Source of the DNA: Piscicola geometra
Taxonomy: Eukaryota > Annelida > Clitellata > Hirudinida > Piscicolidae
Reading direction: 5' to 3'
Assembly (NCBI GenBank): GCA_943735955.1
Contig: OX030963.1
Coordinates: 2,574,844-2,638,843, forward strand
DNA: 64,000 nt
Under the pieces are notes generated by a model. That model made no database searches. It saw only the letters and a list, made by a program, of their open reading frames with translations, and had not been told where the DNA came from. Shown here in pieces: positions 23,712-35,891 of the stretch; the stretch's first letter is position 1; each line of letters opens with the position of its first letter. Made by a program: the position numbers and the translations under genes.

Positions 23712-26628
23712 ATGCATCAGAGACAGCCCTCATCCTCATCAAGTGGCTTCAACGCAAACAGCAGCAACGCCACTAAACATCTGACCATCACCAAGCCGCC
23801 TGCTATCAAGAAGATCGAAACCGACCCTTCAAGCTTCAGCCCACCTAACAAGACCCTCATCCACACCTCCACCAACCCCGCTAACAAATGCTTCACCATC
23901 ACCCACATCACCTTCCCCACCATCCAACCAAGCCCCTCCCTCCCACCAGCCCTCCAACCAAAGAAATCGACCATCATCCCCCAACCCACCACCCAGAATC
24001 AACCCTCTTTTTTATCTTTGAAACCCCCTCCTAAATATAAATTCTTCAACTCAACCACCAACCTCCCTCTTTCCAACCAAACTATTTCAGTCTCACAAGG
24101 AAGAAGAAATGAAGATGATGAAATGAGGGACAAATATGACGAATTTAACAAAAAAACATCATTTTCTTTCGAGGACAGGTCATACCAAAGAATCAACACT
24201 TTTCAAGAAAGCGATAATAAAACTAGTGGGATAAAACAAGATTTAAGTTTAGATTCAAATGTGAAAACATCCGTTTTAAACTTCAATATCCGTAACAAAG
24301 ATAAAAACAACCAAAAACAGACGATACCTATTCCTCTTCCACCACTCATCCCAACCCCACCAATCACCTTTCCACCATTTCATCCAACCCCACCATCCCA
24401 CCATGCAACCACCCTCAACAAACCCATCATAGCAACCCCACCATCCCACCATGCACCCATCCTCAAGAACCCCATTACAGCCCCCTTCAACAACCCAACC
24501 ACACTTGCCTCACCTCCACAACCATCCCAAAAAATAGACCCCCCACAAACCTCGTCTTGGAGAACTTTCCCGCCAAAACCTCCACCTCCATCAATGCAGG
24601 GTTGGCACGGTGATATCCCGGTTAGTCCAAGACCAACCATCATCCCACCATTTGCCAACTATCCCCCCCTCAAAAATAAACCTTCTTTGACGCTTCTACC
24701 ATCATCATCATCATCATCATCATCATCGCCTTCATCTTCTGTATCATCATCGTCATCTTTTGTACATCCAGTCTTTTCGCCACCATCATCACCATCATCA
24801 TCACCACCACCACCCTCATCATCAAGATCATCACCATCTTCATCACCACCATTATCATCCACATTACTATCATCATCATCATCATCACCGCCATCACCAT
24901 CATTATCATCACCACAAGCGTTCTTCTTTCCTTCTTTCTCTAAAGAAACATCTGTCGAGCAGGTTTGAAAATGAGTGATGGAGGATGGATGATTAAGGGG
25001 ATTAATGCATGAGATGGATGGATGGATGGATGGATGGATGGATGGATGGATGGATGGATGGATGGATGGATGGATGGATGGATGGATGGATGGATGGATG
25101 GATGGATGGATGGATGGATGGATGGATGGATGGATGGATGGATGGATGGATGGATGGATGGATGGATGGATGGATGGATGGATGGATGGATGGATGGATG
25201 GATGGATGGATGGATGGATGGATGGATGGATGGATGGATGGATGGATGGATGGATGGATGGATGGATGGATGGATGGATGGATGGATGGATGGATGGATG
25301 GATGGATGGATGGATGGATGGATGGATGGATGGATGGATGGATGGATGGATGGATGGATGGATGGATGGATGGATGGATGGATGGATGGATGGATGGATG
25401 GATGGATGGATGGATGGATGGATGGATGGATGGATGGATGGATGGATGGATGGATGGATGGATGGATAGATGGATGGATGGATGGATGGATGGATAAATG
25501 AATGGGTGGATGGATGGATAAACAGTGGATACAATCATCTCAACAGGGCAATTCGGGTTTATGTTTCGGATCAACAACAACAAAAACACCGCCACATGCC
25601 GCATCAACCCCATTTTCATCAACACTAACCAAACCACCACCACTTCCTCAACCATTACCGTCATCTCCACCACCACCTCTTCCCTCTTCTTCACCGTTCT
25701 CCTTGCATCCACGAACTCAACCCACCCAACCCAACTCTCAACCCACCCAATTGACACATCAACCCACCCAACCCAACTCTCAACCCACCCAATTGACACA
25801 TCAATCCACCCAATCCAACTCTCAACCCACTCAATTGACACATCAACCCACCCAATCCGACCTTCAACCCATCTCAACCACATCTCAACTTTTTCCATCA
25901 ATACTTAAACAACAAGATATGTCGAATAGACGTCAGGAGTCAATGGATGGATGGGAGGATGGAAAGATGATGGAAAGCTCAGCCAACAACCAACCACCAG
26001 CAACCATCACTATTTTCGATGATGATGAGGATGATGATGAAATCACCACCACTACAATCTCCACCCACACCGACACCTCCACCATCACCACTCCCACCTC
26101 CACTACTCTTTCTACTCCCACTACCACCCCCACCATCCTCACCACTCCCATCACTCCCACCACAACTACCACCACCTCCACCACCACCACCCCCACCCAC
26201 ACCACCACCACCATAATCCTGGAAAAGTCTGTACTGGGCATGGGTTTTTTCATCGAAGGGGGTCGAAATTCTCCCAAAGGTCACCAGCCAATCACCGTTA
26301 AGCGGGTCACGAGGTCTGATGTTGACCTAATTGCCGGTGATATCATCATCAGCATCAGTGCGTTTTGTTGTCATCGTCATCATCATCATCATTTTTTTTT
26401 CAAGTTACACTAATCATAATTATAATCATCATCACCACCACCATAATCATCCTCATCATCATCATCACCATTTTTGCTAAAAAATACACTCATCTTGACA
26501 ATGATCATCACCATCATCATCATCATCACCATCATCATCACCACCACCATTATCATCACCACCACCATCATCATCATCACCACCACCATCACCACCACCA
26601 CCATCACCATCATCATCATCCTCATCAC

Positions 26629-26662
<34 letters not shown>

Positions 26663-26807
26663 GCCATCATCATCATCATGACACCCACACAACGACAACG
26701 CAGACGACAAAGAAGTGGAAGGGATGACTTCAGTGCAAGTGTGGAAGATGATGAAGGAGGAGTTCAAGGAGAGGGTGGAGATGGTGGTGGTGAGGGGGGT
26801 GGAGTGA
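23712..26807 (+). CDS. Pro/Ser-rich protein with a C-terminal PDZ domain
   Basis: Three exons: 23712-24962, 25526-26357 and 26704-26807; phases 0 and 1 close; 728 aa. The ATG is the first after an in-frame TAA at 23685. The first ~600 residues are disordered: Pro-, Thr- and Ser-rich, poly-Ser from (ATC)n near 24700-24920, [12 protein letters not shown] repeats (25725-25860), and a Thr-rich (ACC)n tract. The last ~85 residues form one PDZ domain split by intron 2: [10 protein letters not shown] (carboxylate-binding GMGF loop), PITVKRV, GDIIISI joined to NDKEVEGMT, then [11 protein letters not shown] and a final strand [10 protein letters not shown] before TGA. The junction codon ATC A|AC restores Asn exactly where PDZ folds have I-N. 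By eye the domain is closest to the IL16/PDZD2 class, but orthology is not established. It would be a scaffold for C-terminal peptide ligands. The 3' end lies at the edge of a minisatellite. Confidence 0.7.
25015..25498. repeat. (GGAT)n tetranucleotide array, about 115 units
   Basis: Almost perfect ATGG repeat of about 470 bp filling intron 1 of the PDZ gene. The AACAG acceptor follows about 25 bp after it. Met-Asp-Gly-Trp and His-Pro-Ser-Ile frames are artefacts. Confidence 0.97.
26365..26690. repeat. (ATC)/(ACC) repeats in PDZ-gene intron 2
   Basis: CAT/CAC triplets covering most of the intron that splits the PDZ domain, running up to about a dozen bases from the acceptor at 26703. Confidence 0.9.
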
Positions 26808-27262
26808 GGGGGGGGGTGGTTGTTATGAGGGAGGGGAGAGTGAGGGTGGAGATGGTGGTGGTGAGGGGGGTGGAGTGAGGGGGGTGGTGGTTGAGGAGGA
26901 GGGGGAGTGAGGGTAGTGGCTGTGAAGTGAGGGTAGTGTTGTGGGGTAGGGGGTGGAGTGATGGTGGTGATGGTGGAGTAAGAAGGGGTTGGAGTGATGG
27001 TAGTGATGGTAGGGGTGAGAAGGGGGGTGGAGTGATGGTGGTGATGGTAGGGGTGAGAAGGGGGGTGGAGTGATGGTGGTGATGGTAGGGGTGAGAAGGG
27101 GGGTGGAGTGATGGTGGTGATGGTAGGGGTGAGAAGGGGGTGGAGTGATGGTGGTGATGGTAGGGATGAGAAGGGGGTGGAGTAATGGAGATGGTGGAGT
27201 AAGAAGGGGTTGGAGTGATGGTGGTGATGGTAGGGGTGAGAAGGGGGTGGAGTGAGGGTGAA
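26775..27262. repeat. G-rich minisatellite at the 3' end of the PDZ gene
   Basis: Units like GGTGGAGTGATGGTGGTGATGGTAGGGGTGAGAAGG repeated about nine times with shorter variants. It begins inside or just after the last PDZ codons, so array slippage could change the C-terminus. Confidence 0.85.
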
Positions 27263-27973
27263 ATAGAGACTCCAAAACGAAATGGTACAGAGGAATAGAG
27301 TTAGAAAACTGCAAATAAAATAAAAAATATGTCTAAAGTATTGGTGGAAATACGGACGCCGAATCAGTTCGATTTGAAGAGTTTTATAGATTTAATTTTT
27401 AATGGGTTTAATTTAATCGATTGCTTGATATTTAGTTTTTCGATGTCGATTCATGATTGTCTTTTTTAAATGAGATTTGTTAATCGAAGATTTAAAAAAT
27501 AAATGATTTAATTATCTTTTTTTTAAATGTATAACGTCATTCAGATAAATGACGAAAATTCCATTTTAAAAACAAAAGCCTAAAGGCAAGTAACAACACG
27601 GTTCGATCTTCTCTTAAGAAGAAAGAAAAAAAAACGAAAAAAAACGTAAAATGAAAATTAAAAATTGAAAAACGAATTGAATGAAGAGAGAAAGTGTGGC
27701 ACTCAAGGAACCATTGATGAAGAATTATTAAACTACACCATAAAGTAATTAATTCGATATAAAACCTATTTTTTCAAAAATATTGAACATTTAGAAACTT
27801 TTTTGAGTTATTTATCAATTAATGTCTCCTATTTGGCGCTAAACATTTTTTATTTATATTTTAAATGTTTTCAGATTACCCATCAGACCATCCAGCATAC
27901 ACCAACACAAACACAAAGCAGCACAAACACCCAAGCAACCATCTAAACAAACAAACAACGAAACAAACATAAG
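27263..27973. other. AT-rich spacer and putative 5' UTR of the SKICH gene
   Basis: No coding exon seen. Near its end a TTTTCAG (27867-27873) could be the acceptor of a 5' UTR exon leading to the ATG at 27974. An in-frame TAA at 27944 supports that ATG. Confidence 0.5.
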
Positions 27974-30900
27974 ATGGCTTCCATAGAGACAAAAAAAGCC
28001 GCTAAAAGCCCTTCCAAAGAGCAGAAAGAGTCCAAGGCCAAACCAAAGGCCGCCTTGGTGACCAAGTCAAAAGTGAAGCCCTTGCCAACGAAGAGGACCT
28101 CTAAAACTCCCATCAGCAAACACTCCAGTCTCGCCTCCAAACAAGCCAAACGTCCTTCTCCTCCTCTTCCTCCTCATCCCACTTCCCCCATTTCTCATTC
28201 TCTCCCTCCTTTCTCTTCCCTTCCACCTCTCCAACCCAAAATCTCTCCACCATCTCCCACCCCCTTCTCCTCCCTCCCTCTCTCTCTCCTCCCCCCTCTT
28301 GTACCCAACATTTCTCCTCCAAACCCTCCCTCTTCTCCAAAACCCACTCAAAACATCCCTGACTCTCCACAACCACCCCCACAATCCTCCCCCACCCCCA
28401 CCCCCATCTCTCCCTCCACCACCCCCTCCACAAGCACCCCCAAACGACCAATTTGTTTCAATTACGAAGTGCCGTGTGCGGAATGCATACAACCGGTTTC
28501 CTTCGGTGGCCTTCCCTCCACTTACACCATCGGAGAAGACATCCACCTCGAGTACTCCCTCATTGAGGTCTTCCATCCCAGGGCGGGAGATTGGGTTGGA
28601 CTGTTTAGGTTCGTGGGGGGGGGGGGGGTTTGTGGATTATTTGGAGGAAGGTTGTAGTGTCTTGGTGGGTTATTGGGTTGTTTTGCAAATTTTGAACTTT
28701 TGGAGGTTTGTTTAAACCTATTCAAACCAAAATGACTACCCACCTTAAACAAATTGGTTCTTCCTCCACTAGCATGACCAAACTGACCACCTCTTCCAAC
28801 TATAACGACCCCTTTTTCAACCATAATGACAACTCCCCCCCCCCCCCCAATGCAGGTGCTGCAAGGACATCGAGAAATGTTTTGAGTTCGCGGGCTTTAG
28901 GTGGGCACAGAAGGGTGCCTCCCACAAGAACAAGCCCCTCCTACGTACCGTCACCTTCTACCCCAACGATATAGAGGTTTGTGTGTGTGTGTTTTTGTGT
29001 GTGTGTTCATGTGTGTGTGTGTGTTTGTGTTGTCTGTGGTAGATGAGATGAAGGGTTTACTACACTGCATAATGTCTCTCACGCCACCAATTTCAATTAT
29101 CCACTCTTATATCCATTCCCCACGCTCCCATCGATCACCACAATCCCAAATCCATCCATCCCCCAATCCCCGTCAATCACCCACAACCCCATTCTACCAA
29201 TCCCATCCCACCAATCCCACCCTACCAATCCCATCCCACAACCCCATCCCACAATCCCATCCTACAATCCCATCCCACCAATCCCATCCCACAATCCCAT
29301 CCCACAATCCCATCCCACCAATCCTACCCTACCAATCCTACCCTACCAATCCCATCCCACAATCCCACCCACCAATCCCATCCCATCCTACCGGTCCAGG
29401 TGTCGGTCTCTCCCGATGACAAGTACGTCTTCCTCTACCTCAGCACCAACGAGAGAATCCTCGGTCAGAGCGCCTCTTTCCACTTCAAACGATACAAGGT
29501 CTGCTTTACCCTTCGTTCAGTCGTTAAATGGTTTTTTAGAAAAGATATACGAGAGCGTGAACAACTATAATAAAAACGATAAAAATTACTTCTGGAATAT
29601 TAGAAAAACTAGGGCAAAATCATCACAAAACCAACAACAAACAACCCATAAAACCACCACAAAACCACTATAAAACCACCACAAAATCATCACAAAACAA
29701 CCATAAAACCACTACCACCACCAACACCATTGAACCACCACCAACACCATTGAACCACCACCAACACCATTGAACCACTATCGATTCCTGCAGGTGAACG
29801 AACAGAGCCTGGCGCACAAAATGGTGACGTATGCCGTGGCATCAGCGATTCAGGAGATGAAGAAGAGCTCTTCTATTGACTTCTCTGTTGAGAATTTGCA
29901 TGTGGGTTAAAGAGGGGAGTGATGGATGGTGGGTTGGAAAGGGAGTGGGTAGAGGTGGGTTGGAGAAAGGAAGGATTGATGGATGGATTGGTGGATGGAT
30001 TGACGAAAGGATTGTTGGGTTTCAAAGGTGGCGATGCGAGAAAAGTTAGTAGTAGGTGATGGTGAAAAAGAGGATCGTGATGGGTGGCAATCTTTCTAAA
30101 ATAAAAATTATTATTTCTTAATTTGAATCTTACATTAAAAATGTAAATTTATCTTTTCAGACACTACCCACCCAAGCTGCCCAAATCTCGCCAAAGCGCA
30201 GTGACGTCACAGAGATAATCGACTTAACGTGGCAAGGTTTCACGAAAGTCGAAAAAAAACAAAAAAACAAAAGAAAATCAAAAGAAGAAAAAGAAAACGA
30301 CATCACATTTAAAAAACAAACACCCAAAAAAAACACCCCCTCTCACACCACCACCACCCACACCATCCCATCCTTATCCAACCTTGCCATTCCAACTCCC
30401 GTTCCCAACAACACCCCTTCATCCTCCCCTCCATCCAAAAGCGCCTCCAATCCCACTGAGACTGACCACGTGAAGAGGATGGTTCTCCTCTTTGAAGAGT
30501 TGATCCGGAGAGAGAGTGAGATGAAGGAGAGGATGGAGAAGATGGAAAAGAGCAACTTGGCTTTGATCCTCTCGCAGCAGCTGATGCGGCAACAGGTGTA
30601 GTTTTTGTTGTTGTTGGTTTGGTTTTAGGGTTGTAGTTGGTGACTGCGTGGTTGGTATTGTTTTTGTTTTGGTTGGAATTGTTTTTGTTTTTGTTGGGGT
30701 TGTTTTTTTTGTGATTTTTTTGTTGAGGTTGTTTTTGTTGGAGTTGTTTTTGTCGCATTCACGATTTTTAACCGCCCCATCGACCCATCTTTCAACCTTT
30801 TAAACATTCCCTTGCTGTTGTTAGATGAGAATATTGCATTTAGTTGACCTACAATTCATGTTTTCTAGGTCAAAGACGGCCTACACCCTTCCAATTGCCA

Positions 30901-33900
30901 ATGTCCTGAGTGCAAGGTATTCTCGAATGGGACAAATATATCCGATTTCAAAATGTTTAAATGATCATTCTAAGAAGTATTAAACTATAATACAAATAAA
31001 TATATTTAAAATAAAAACTAATAATTTAAATTCCATTAAATTACATTTTTATACATTTTTCATCAGCCTCACAGCAAAGACTGCCAATGTTTCCTATGCC
31101 AGGTCATTAGTCAGGATAAATTGTCTTTCTATGATGATTAATAGCCTCATTAGCGTGTATAAAAAATACGTTAAATTTTAATTTTCAATTCTAATCATCA
31201 ATAATGATTTTTTAACATTCTTACAGTCTATTGGAAGACAAGATCTTTGCCGTTGTCCTGAATGCTTGGTAGTTCAATTAATTTCACAAAACTTATAATT
31301 ACTTCAAAAACTATATTACAATTCCAATGAACTAATTATATTTATAATTAATTACTTATAGTTTTGGCCAAGTAATTAAAATTATTTGTAATTTATTATT
31401 TATTTCAAGCACCTAATTTAGTTTAATAAATTATTTTTTGCATAGAAACTCACGCACAAACTTCAAGAGGGGGGCCTCTGTCAAGAATGCCTGGTCTCTA
31501 TTATCTCTATTAACCTATTAAATAATTTATTGCTCACTTCAAATCTTAATTAATATTTTAGAAATAAATTAGTAAAAATTTTCAATAGATTGTCATAGGT
31601 AACGATTTAACAAATGTAGGAGCAAGCTGAAAAAATGAAAAGACACTGCAAATGCCGACAGTGCTTGGTGAGACATTTTTTGCATATTTTTAATTTTGAT
31701 TATTATTTAATCTGTTTAATCCTATTTATGCTTTTTATTCATCATCACTTCCACCACCACCCTCGCTGCAGGAGAGAGCCGCCAAAAAACCCACCACTTG
31801 CCAGTGTCATGACTGCATGGTAGGTGGATGGATGGGTGCACGGTGATTAAAAGAAATAGAGTTAAAACTATTGAAAAATTATATTTTAAAATTAAAAAAC
31901 CGTTGAAAATAAGGGTGTAATAGTTTTATTTTGTTTTAATAAAGAGCATTTGTAAACAAAATAATTATTTTCTAATCGCCAGAGAGCAGAGCGAGAACGT
32001 CTGAGGCTGCAAGATTCGGTTTCATTCTCCAAACGACTGAGTTCCGAGAAGAAGAAAGACAAAAAGTACACTTTTGGCGCTAAAAACCTCCGCTACTACC
32101 ACCCGCTCATCGACGGAGACTCTTCCAGTTCCGATGGAGAGAGTGGAGTGGAGTTGGAGGAGAGGAAGAGGTATTTGAAGGATAAACTCCTCGAGAAGGT
32201 GCAGCGTAAGATACAGAAGGAGGAAAATGGCTTGAAGATAAAGAAGGCGGTTACGGAGATTGAAGACCTGTTGAAGGAGATGGATCGGGAAGAAGAAAAA
32301 GTGGCGTTGGCCCGGAGCATGCAGAGCCACTCCGCCTACAAACACCTGCTGGAGATGAACTTTGAGGAGATGAAACGGAAGCTTAAAGAGGAGTATGCTG
32401 CTCTGAAGGGCAAGAAGAGGAAATCAAAGACTCCCGTCTACTCCGGCTCGTTCATCGCTCTGAACAGACTCTTCGCAGAAGAAGGAGGAGAAAAAGACGT
32501 GAAGTCGAACAAGAAAAGCAAGAACTTTTGCAACCACACCTTCTTCAGGAAACCTTCCAAGTGCAACAACTCCACTAGTGGACTTCTTTCTAGTGCTCTC
32601 CAAGCCACCACCACCACCACCGCTACTACCACCAAAGCACCCCGCAAGCACTCAGACATCCACAAGGCAAACTACTCCATCCGTCTGATGTACGGAAACA
32701 AGCACGTGATCTCGTCATCGGTACCCGATATGACCCTTCGCAAACTCTTCGAAGACATCTGTTCCAACGAGGCTGTCATCGTCGACGTCGCCAAGGACCG
32801 CTCGATCCTCATCCAGCCGTTCAACACCGACGATGACGCCTTTTGTCCCATCTCTCTCGCATCATTCCCCGAAAGGAATAAAGCCACTCTGAAGGATTTG
32901 AAGGCCATCAAGAAGAAAGAGAGTTCCAAAAAGTCGAAGAAAACTGATGCCAAATCTGGAGTTAACCTCTTTACGACCACCAGCAACGTGCTTGAGGAGT
33001 TGAAGGAAAGGTCGAGACAAGAGAAGATTCTTTGTTCTTCCAGCTACCCGAGCAGACATCGGAGTTCAACCAAGATGAGACTAGAAGAGATCCAACAACT
33101 CCTCAACTCCTGCTTCTCCAACGACCCTCTCAACGCCAGCAACTCAATCTCCTCGCAGAGCAGCGGCGGTGGCCGGAGCAAACTCAGCGACCTCTCGATG
33201 AAAGTCCACAGGGGATCCATCGAAGCGACCTACTCCCCTCTCGCTCAGAGTCCAGCCGTCACGAAACTCACCTTACTCGACAGCTTCGACATTCTGTCGT
33301 CCTCGTTCAAGGAGACGAGTCACTTCAACAGCAGGCTGAAGAAAGACCACTCTGCAAAGCTGCTCCTCATCACCAACATCCTCGAGTCCAACATGACCGA
33401 CGAAAACAAGATTTTGACGCTGAAACAAATCATGGAGGCGTGTCCTCTCCTCTCGCAAATCGAGAAGAACTCCCGCAAACAGTTCAGCCCGTCGAACCAC
33501 AAGACACGCGCCAGATTTTCGGACGCCATCCAAACCGAGCACGAGACGTCCGATTCTTTTTGCGACGTCACACCAGAAGAAGAAGATTCTTTCTTTAAAG
33601 CTCTCAAGTTCAGACTGCCATCCCGGAAGCCATCTCCCAGGAGGCCGACGTACAAAGTGGCAAATCCACTGCGGAGAATGCAGAAGTCGAAGAGGAGTCA
33701 AAAGAAGAGTAAAAAGTCAAAGTACACTCAAACTGAGAATTTGATGCGGAAGCTGAGTGAGAATGAAGAGAGTGAAAAACAGATCTCGAATTTTCCTCGT
33801 CTGGTCAGAAAGCCTCTGCCCTCCATCCTGCCCATGGTCTTGAACACAGAGTCAAAAACGTCGGTGGACGACGAATCGAAAATGAAACCAATCCTCAAAA

Positions 33901-35891
33901 AACCCTCGCCCCACGCCCTGAGACCCTGCCATCTTTCCAGGAAAGCGTCCCTCGACTTTTTGAACAACCTTCAGACGGCAGACTTCTCCCAGACAGACAG
34001 ACAAGCGGACAGACAAGCAGACAGACAAACAGACAAAGGAAGACACTCAGACGCAGACGAGGCGGGAAACTTTAAGCGCGAAAGGAAGGTCAGCTTCAAC
34101 ACCATCATCCTGACGAGTCTCTTCGAAAACGATGACGCCGACAAGGATGACGTAGGCAAGAAAGAAAACATAAGTTTGGTGACGTCATCCGGCAAGGACA
34201 ACTGGCCAATCATAAGCGAGAGGAGCATCACCGAAGCACCTGTATTGGAGCAGTTCCTGGAGCTGCTGGAGAGGGAGGTGAAGGTCGTCTCAGATAACGC
34301 TCACGAAATTCAGAACTCGATCAAGAAGGCAGTCAAGATCTTCAAGGACGAGGCAATCAACTTGAAGAACAAGTACTCGGAAACGCTGGGAAAGGCTTTG
34401 AGGACAACAAGTGGCGTGACCCCAGATGAAACTTCAAGCCCCAACGGAGCAGCTCCTCGTGCCCACAAGAGAACACAGCATGATGGAAAGATGAACAATG
34501 TTGAAGAACTCAAGAGGGGTGTCCGACCCACTAAGGCGATGTCAATCGACCGTCTCAACATTAAAAACGACTCTGTCACCAGCGAACAAATGGCATTCGG
34601 CTCGCTAACCAATAACTATCGGAACAAGGTAGGCGCCGCTGAGAGGGAAACTTCTGAAAGCAACGACGAAGAGGCGGAAGATTACCCGCTCCTCCCGGTC
34701 ACCAGGAAAACCAAGCATCGAGCGGCACCAAGGCATGACGCCGTGAAGATCTATCTGCGTAGGGAGTTGGAGATCCAGATGATCCTCGACCAGGTGATGA
34801 AGGAACTGAAGGCCGTCAAGATCGACAGACAGACGGAGCGACACAAGAGGCCGGAGTGTTTGAAGCCGTACTACCTCACCGACAAGAAAGCTTCCACTGA
34901 AGATGATGAGGAGAGACTTGATGAAGAGAATGCTCCATCCAATCCAACGGGAAATAAGTCTTCTGATCACTGTTCCTTCAGGTTATCAGACTATTGGAAC
35001 AATAAAGAAGCAGCATCAAGCAGGATCTCCAATGATTCTCTACGCAACGACCAAACCATCGAAAACCTTCACACTTCTCCGGTGGTGTCGCTCTACAGTG
35101 AGACCAGTGGGAACAGCATGCGACCGAACAGCCTTGCCAGAAGCTTATACAGCAATGGCATCCAATTTCCCAGGCCCTTCGACTACGACTCCCAGTCGAT
35201 TTCATTTCCAGATCAAACCAACACGTCACTAAGCATCATGCAGTCATTTGATGCCACCATCTCCAACATTGTCAAGCTCTACAACAACATCAGCAACTAC
35301 GTCTTTGCACAAAACGCAATCTCCTCGCAACAACAACAACAACGTAGCAACAACATGGAGGCATCATCCAGCAAGGAAAGAGATGCCATCATGGAGAAGT
35401 CAGACGAGGGCTCAGAAGAAGCCATCAAACACCTCCATGAACTGACGGCTCTTGCTCTCATGCACCAAGTCCCCTCTTCGTTGTCGAAAGACTACAACGA
35501 CTTGGTGCTGAGTCTTTCAAGGAAACTCAGTCAAGACGACTCGAACAGCAGTGATCAAAGAGCCAAAAGTCTCAGTGACTATGAGGAGATGCTGATGAAC
35601 ATCACCAAGAGTGATGAATTCCTCAAGAAAGATGTCAAGTCTTCGAGTTATGCTAGTAAGACTGCAAAGAATTCTGGAACGAAGGAAGGAAAGGTGGTTG
35701 AGGTTTCAGTGGACGATGCTGCAAAAGAAACTGGGAAAGACTTTTGTCTGACTTGCTCTGAGGAGTTTCCAACTCTCAAAAGCAAGGCTGAAGCAGTCAT
35801 TAGTCAAGTAAAAGAAGAAAAAAAAGATGGTAAAAGTGCCCAAACAAGCGAGCTTTCGAAAAACAAGAAGAAGAAAAAGAAGAAAGATTGA
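27974..35891 (+). CDS. SKICH-domain protein with tandem CxCxxC micro-exons
   Basis: Twelve exons: 27974-28608, 28856-28976, 29400-29498, 29794-29901, 30161-30595, then six micro-exons 30869-30916, 31067-31102, 31227-31268, 31446-31493, 31620-31667, 31772-31819, and 31983-35891; every phase closes, 1,858 aa. After a Pro/Ser-rich start comes a SKICH fold (~160-285): GEDIHLEYSL, DWVGLFR, FYPNDIEVSVSPDDKYVFLY, then GQSASFHFKRY. This resembles the N-terminal SKICH domain of NDP52, CALCOCO1 and TAX1BP1, which are autophagy or coactivator proteins. A helical stretch (LFEELIRRESEMKERMEKME) precedes six short Cys units (467-556). The 1,302-residue C-terminal part has a charged helical start, then long Ser/Lys-rich disorder, a possible small beta-rich module (YSIRLMYGNKHVISS, ~800), a KVSF motif and a Lys-rich end. 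The function is unknown; an adaptor with metal-binding knuckles is an inference. The SKICH call is firm, gene unity strong. Confidence 0.82.
29130..29392. repeat. CCCATCCCACAAT-type repeat in SKICH-gene intron 2
   Basis: Imperfect tandem pyrimidine-rich units ending at the CCGGTCCAG acceptor of the exon at 29400. Confidence 0.8.
30869..31819 (+). other. Array of six phase-0 micro-exons encoding C-x-C-x2-C units
   Basis: Each micro-exon is 36, 42 or 48 nt, multiple of three, flanked by AG and GT, and ends with the same pattern Cys-x-Cys-x-x-Cys-(K/Q/L/M). Unit cores in order: NCQCPECK, DCQCFLCQ, LCRCPECL, GGLCQECL, HCKCRQCL, TCQCHDCM. The fourth lacks the first Cys. Introns between them are 104-177 bp. 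Symmetric phase means any unit can be skipped or duplicated without a frameshift. I infer exon duplication. The 17 cysteines could bind zinc or another thiophilic metal. Confidence 0.85.

Noticed and set aside
25005..25534. Long frames of repeated Met-Asp-Gly-Trp (+) and His-Pro-Ser-Ile (-)
   Set aside because: Produced by the (GGAT)n array in an intron; tetranucleotide repeats with no stop give open frames in several phases.
30869..31819. CRISPR-like regular spacing of short repeated units
   Set aside because: The repeated pieces are exons with splice sites and coding conservation, in a eukaryotic genome; DNA identity between units is low.
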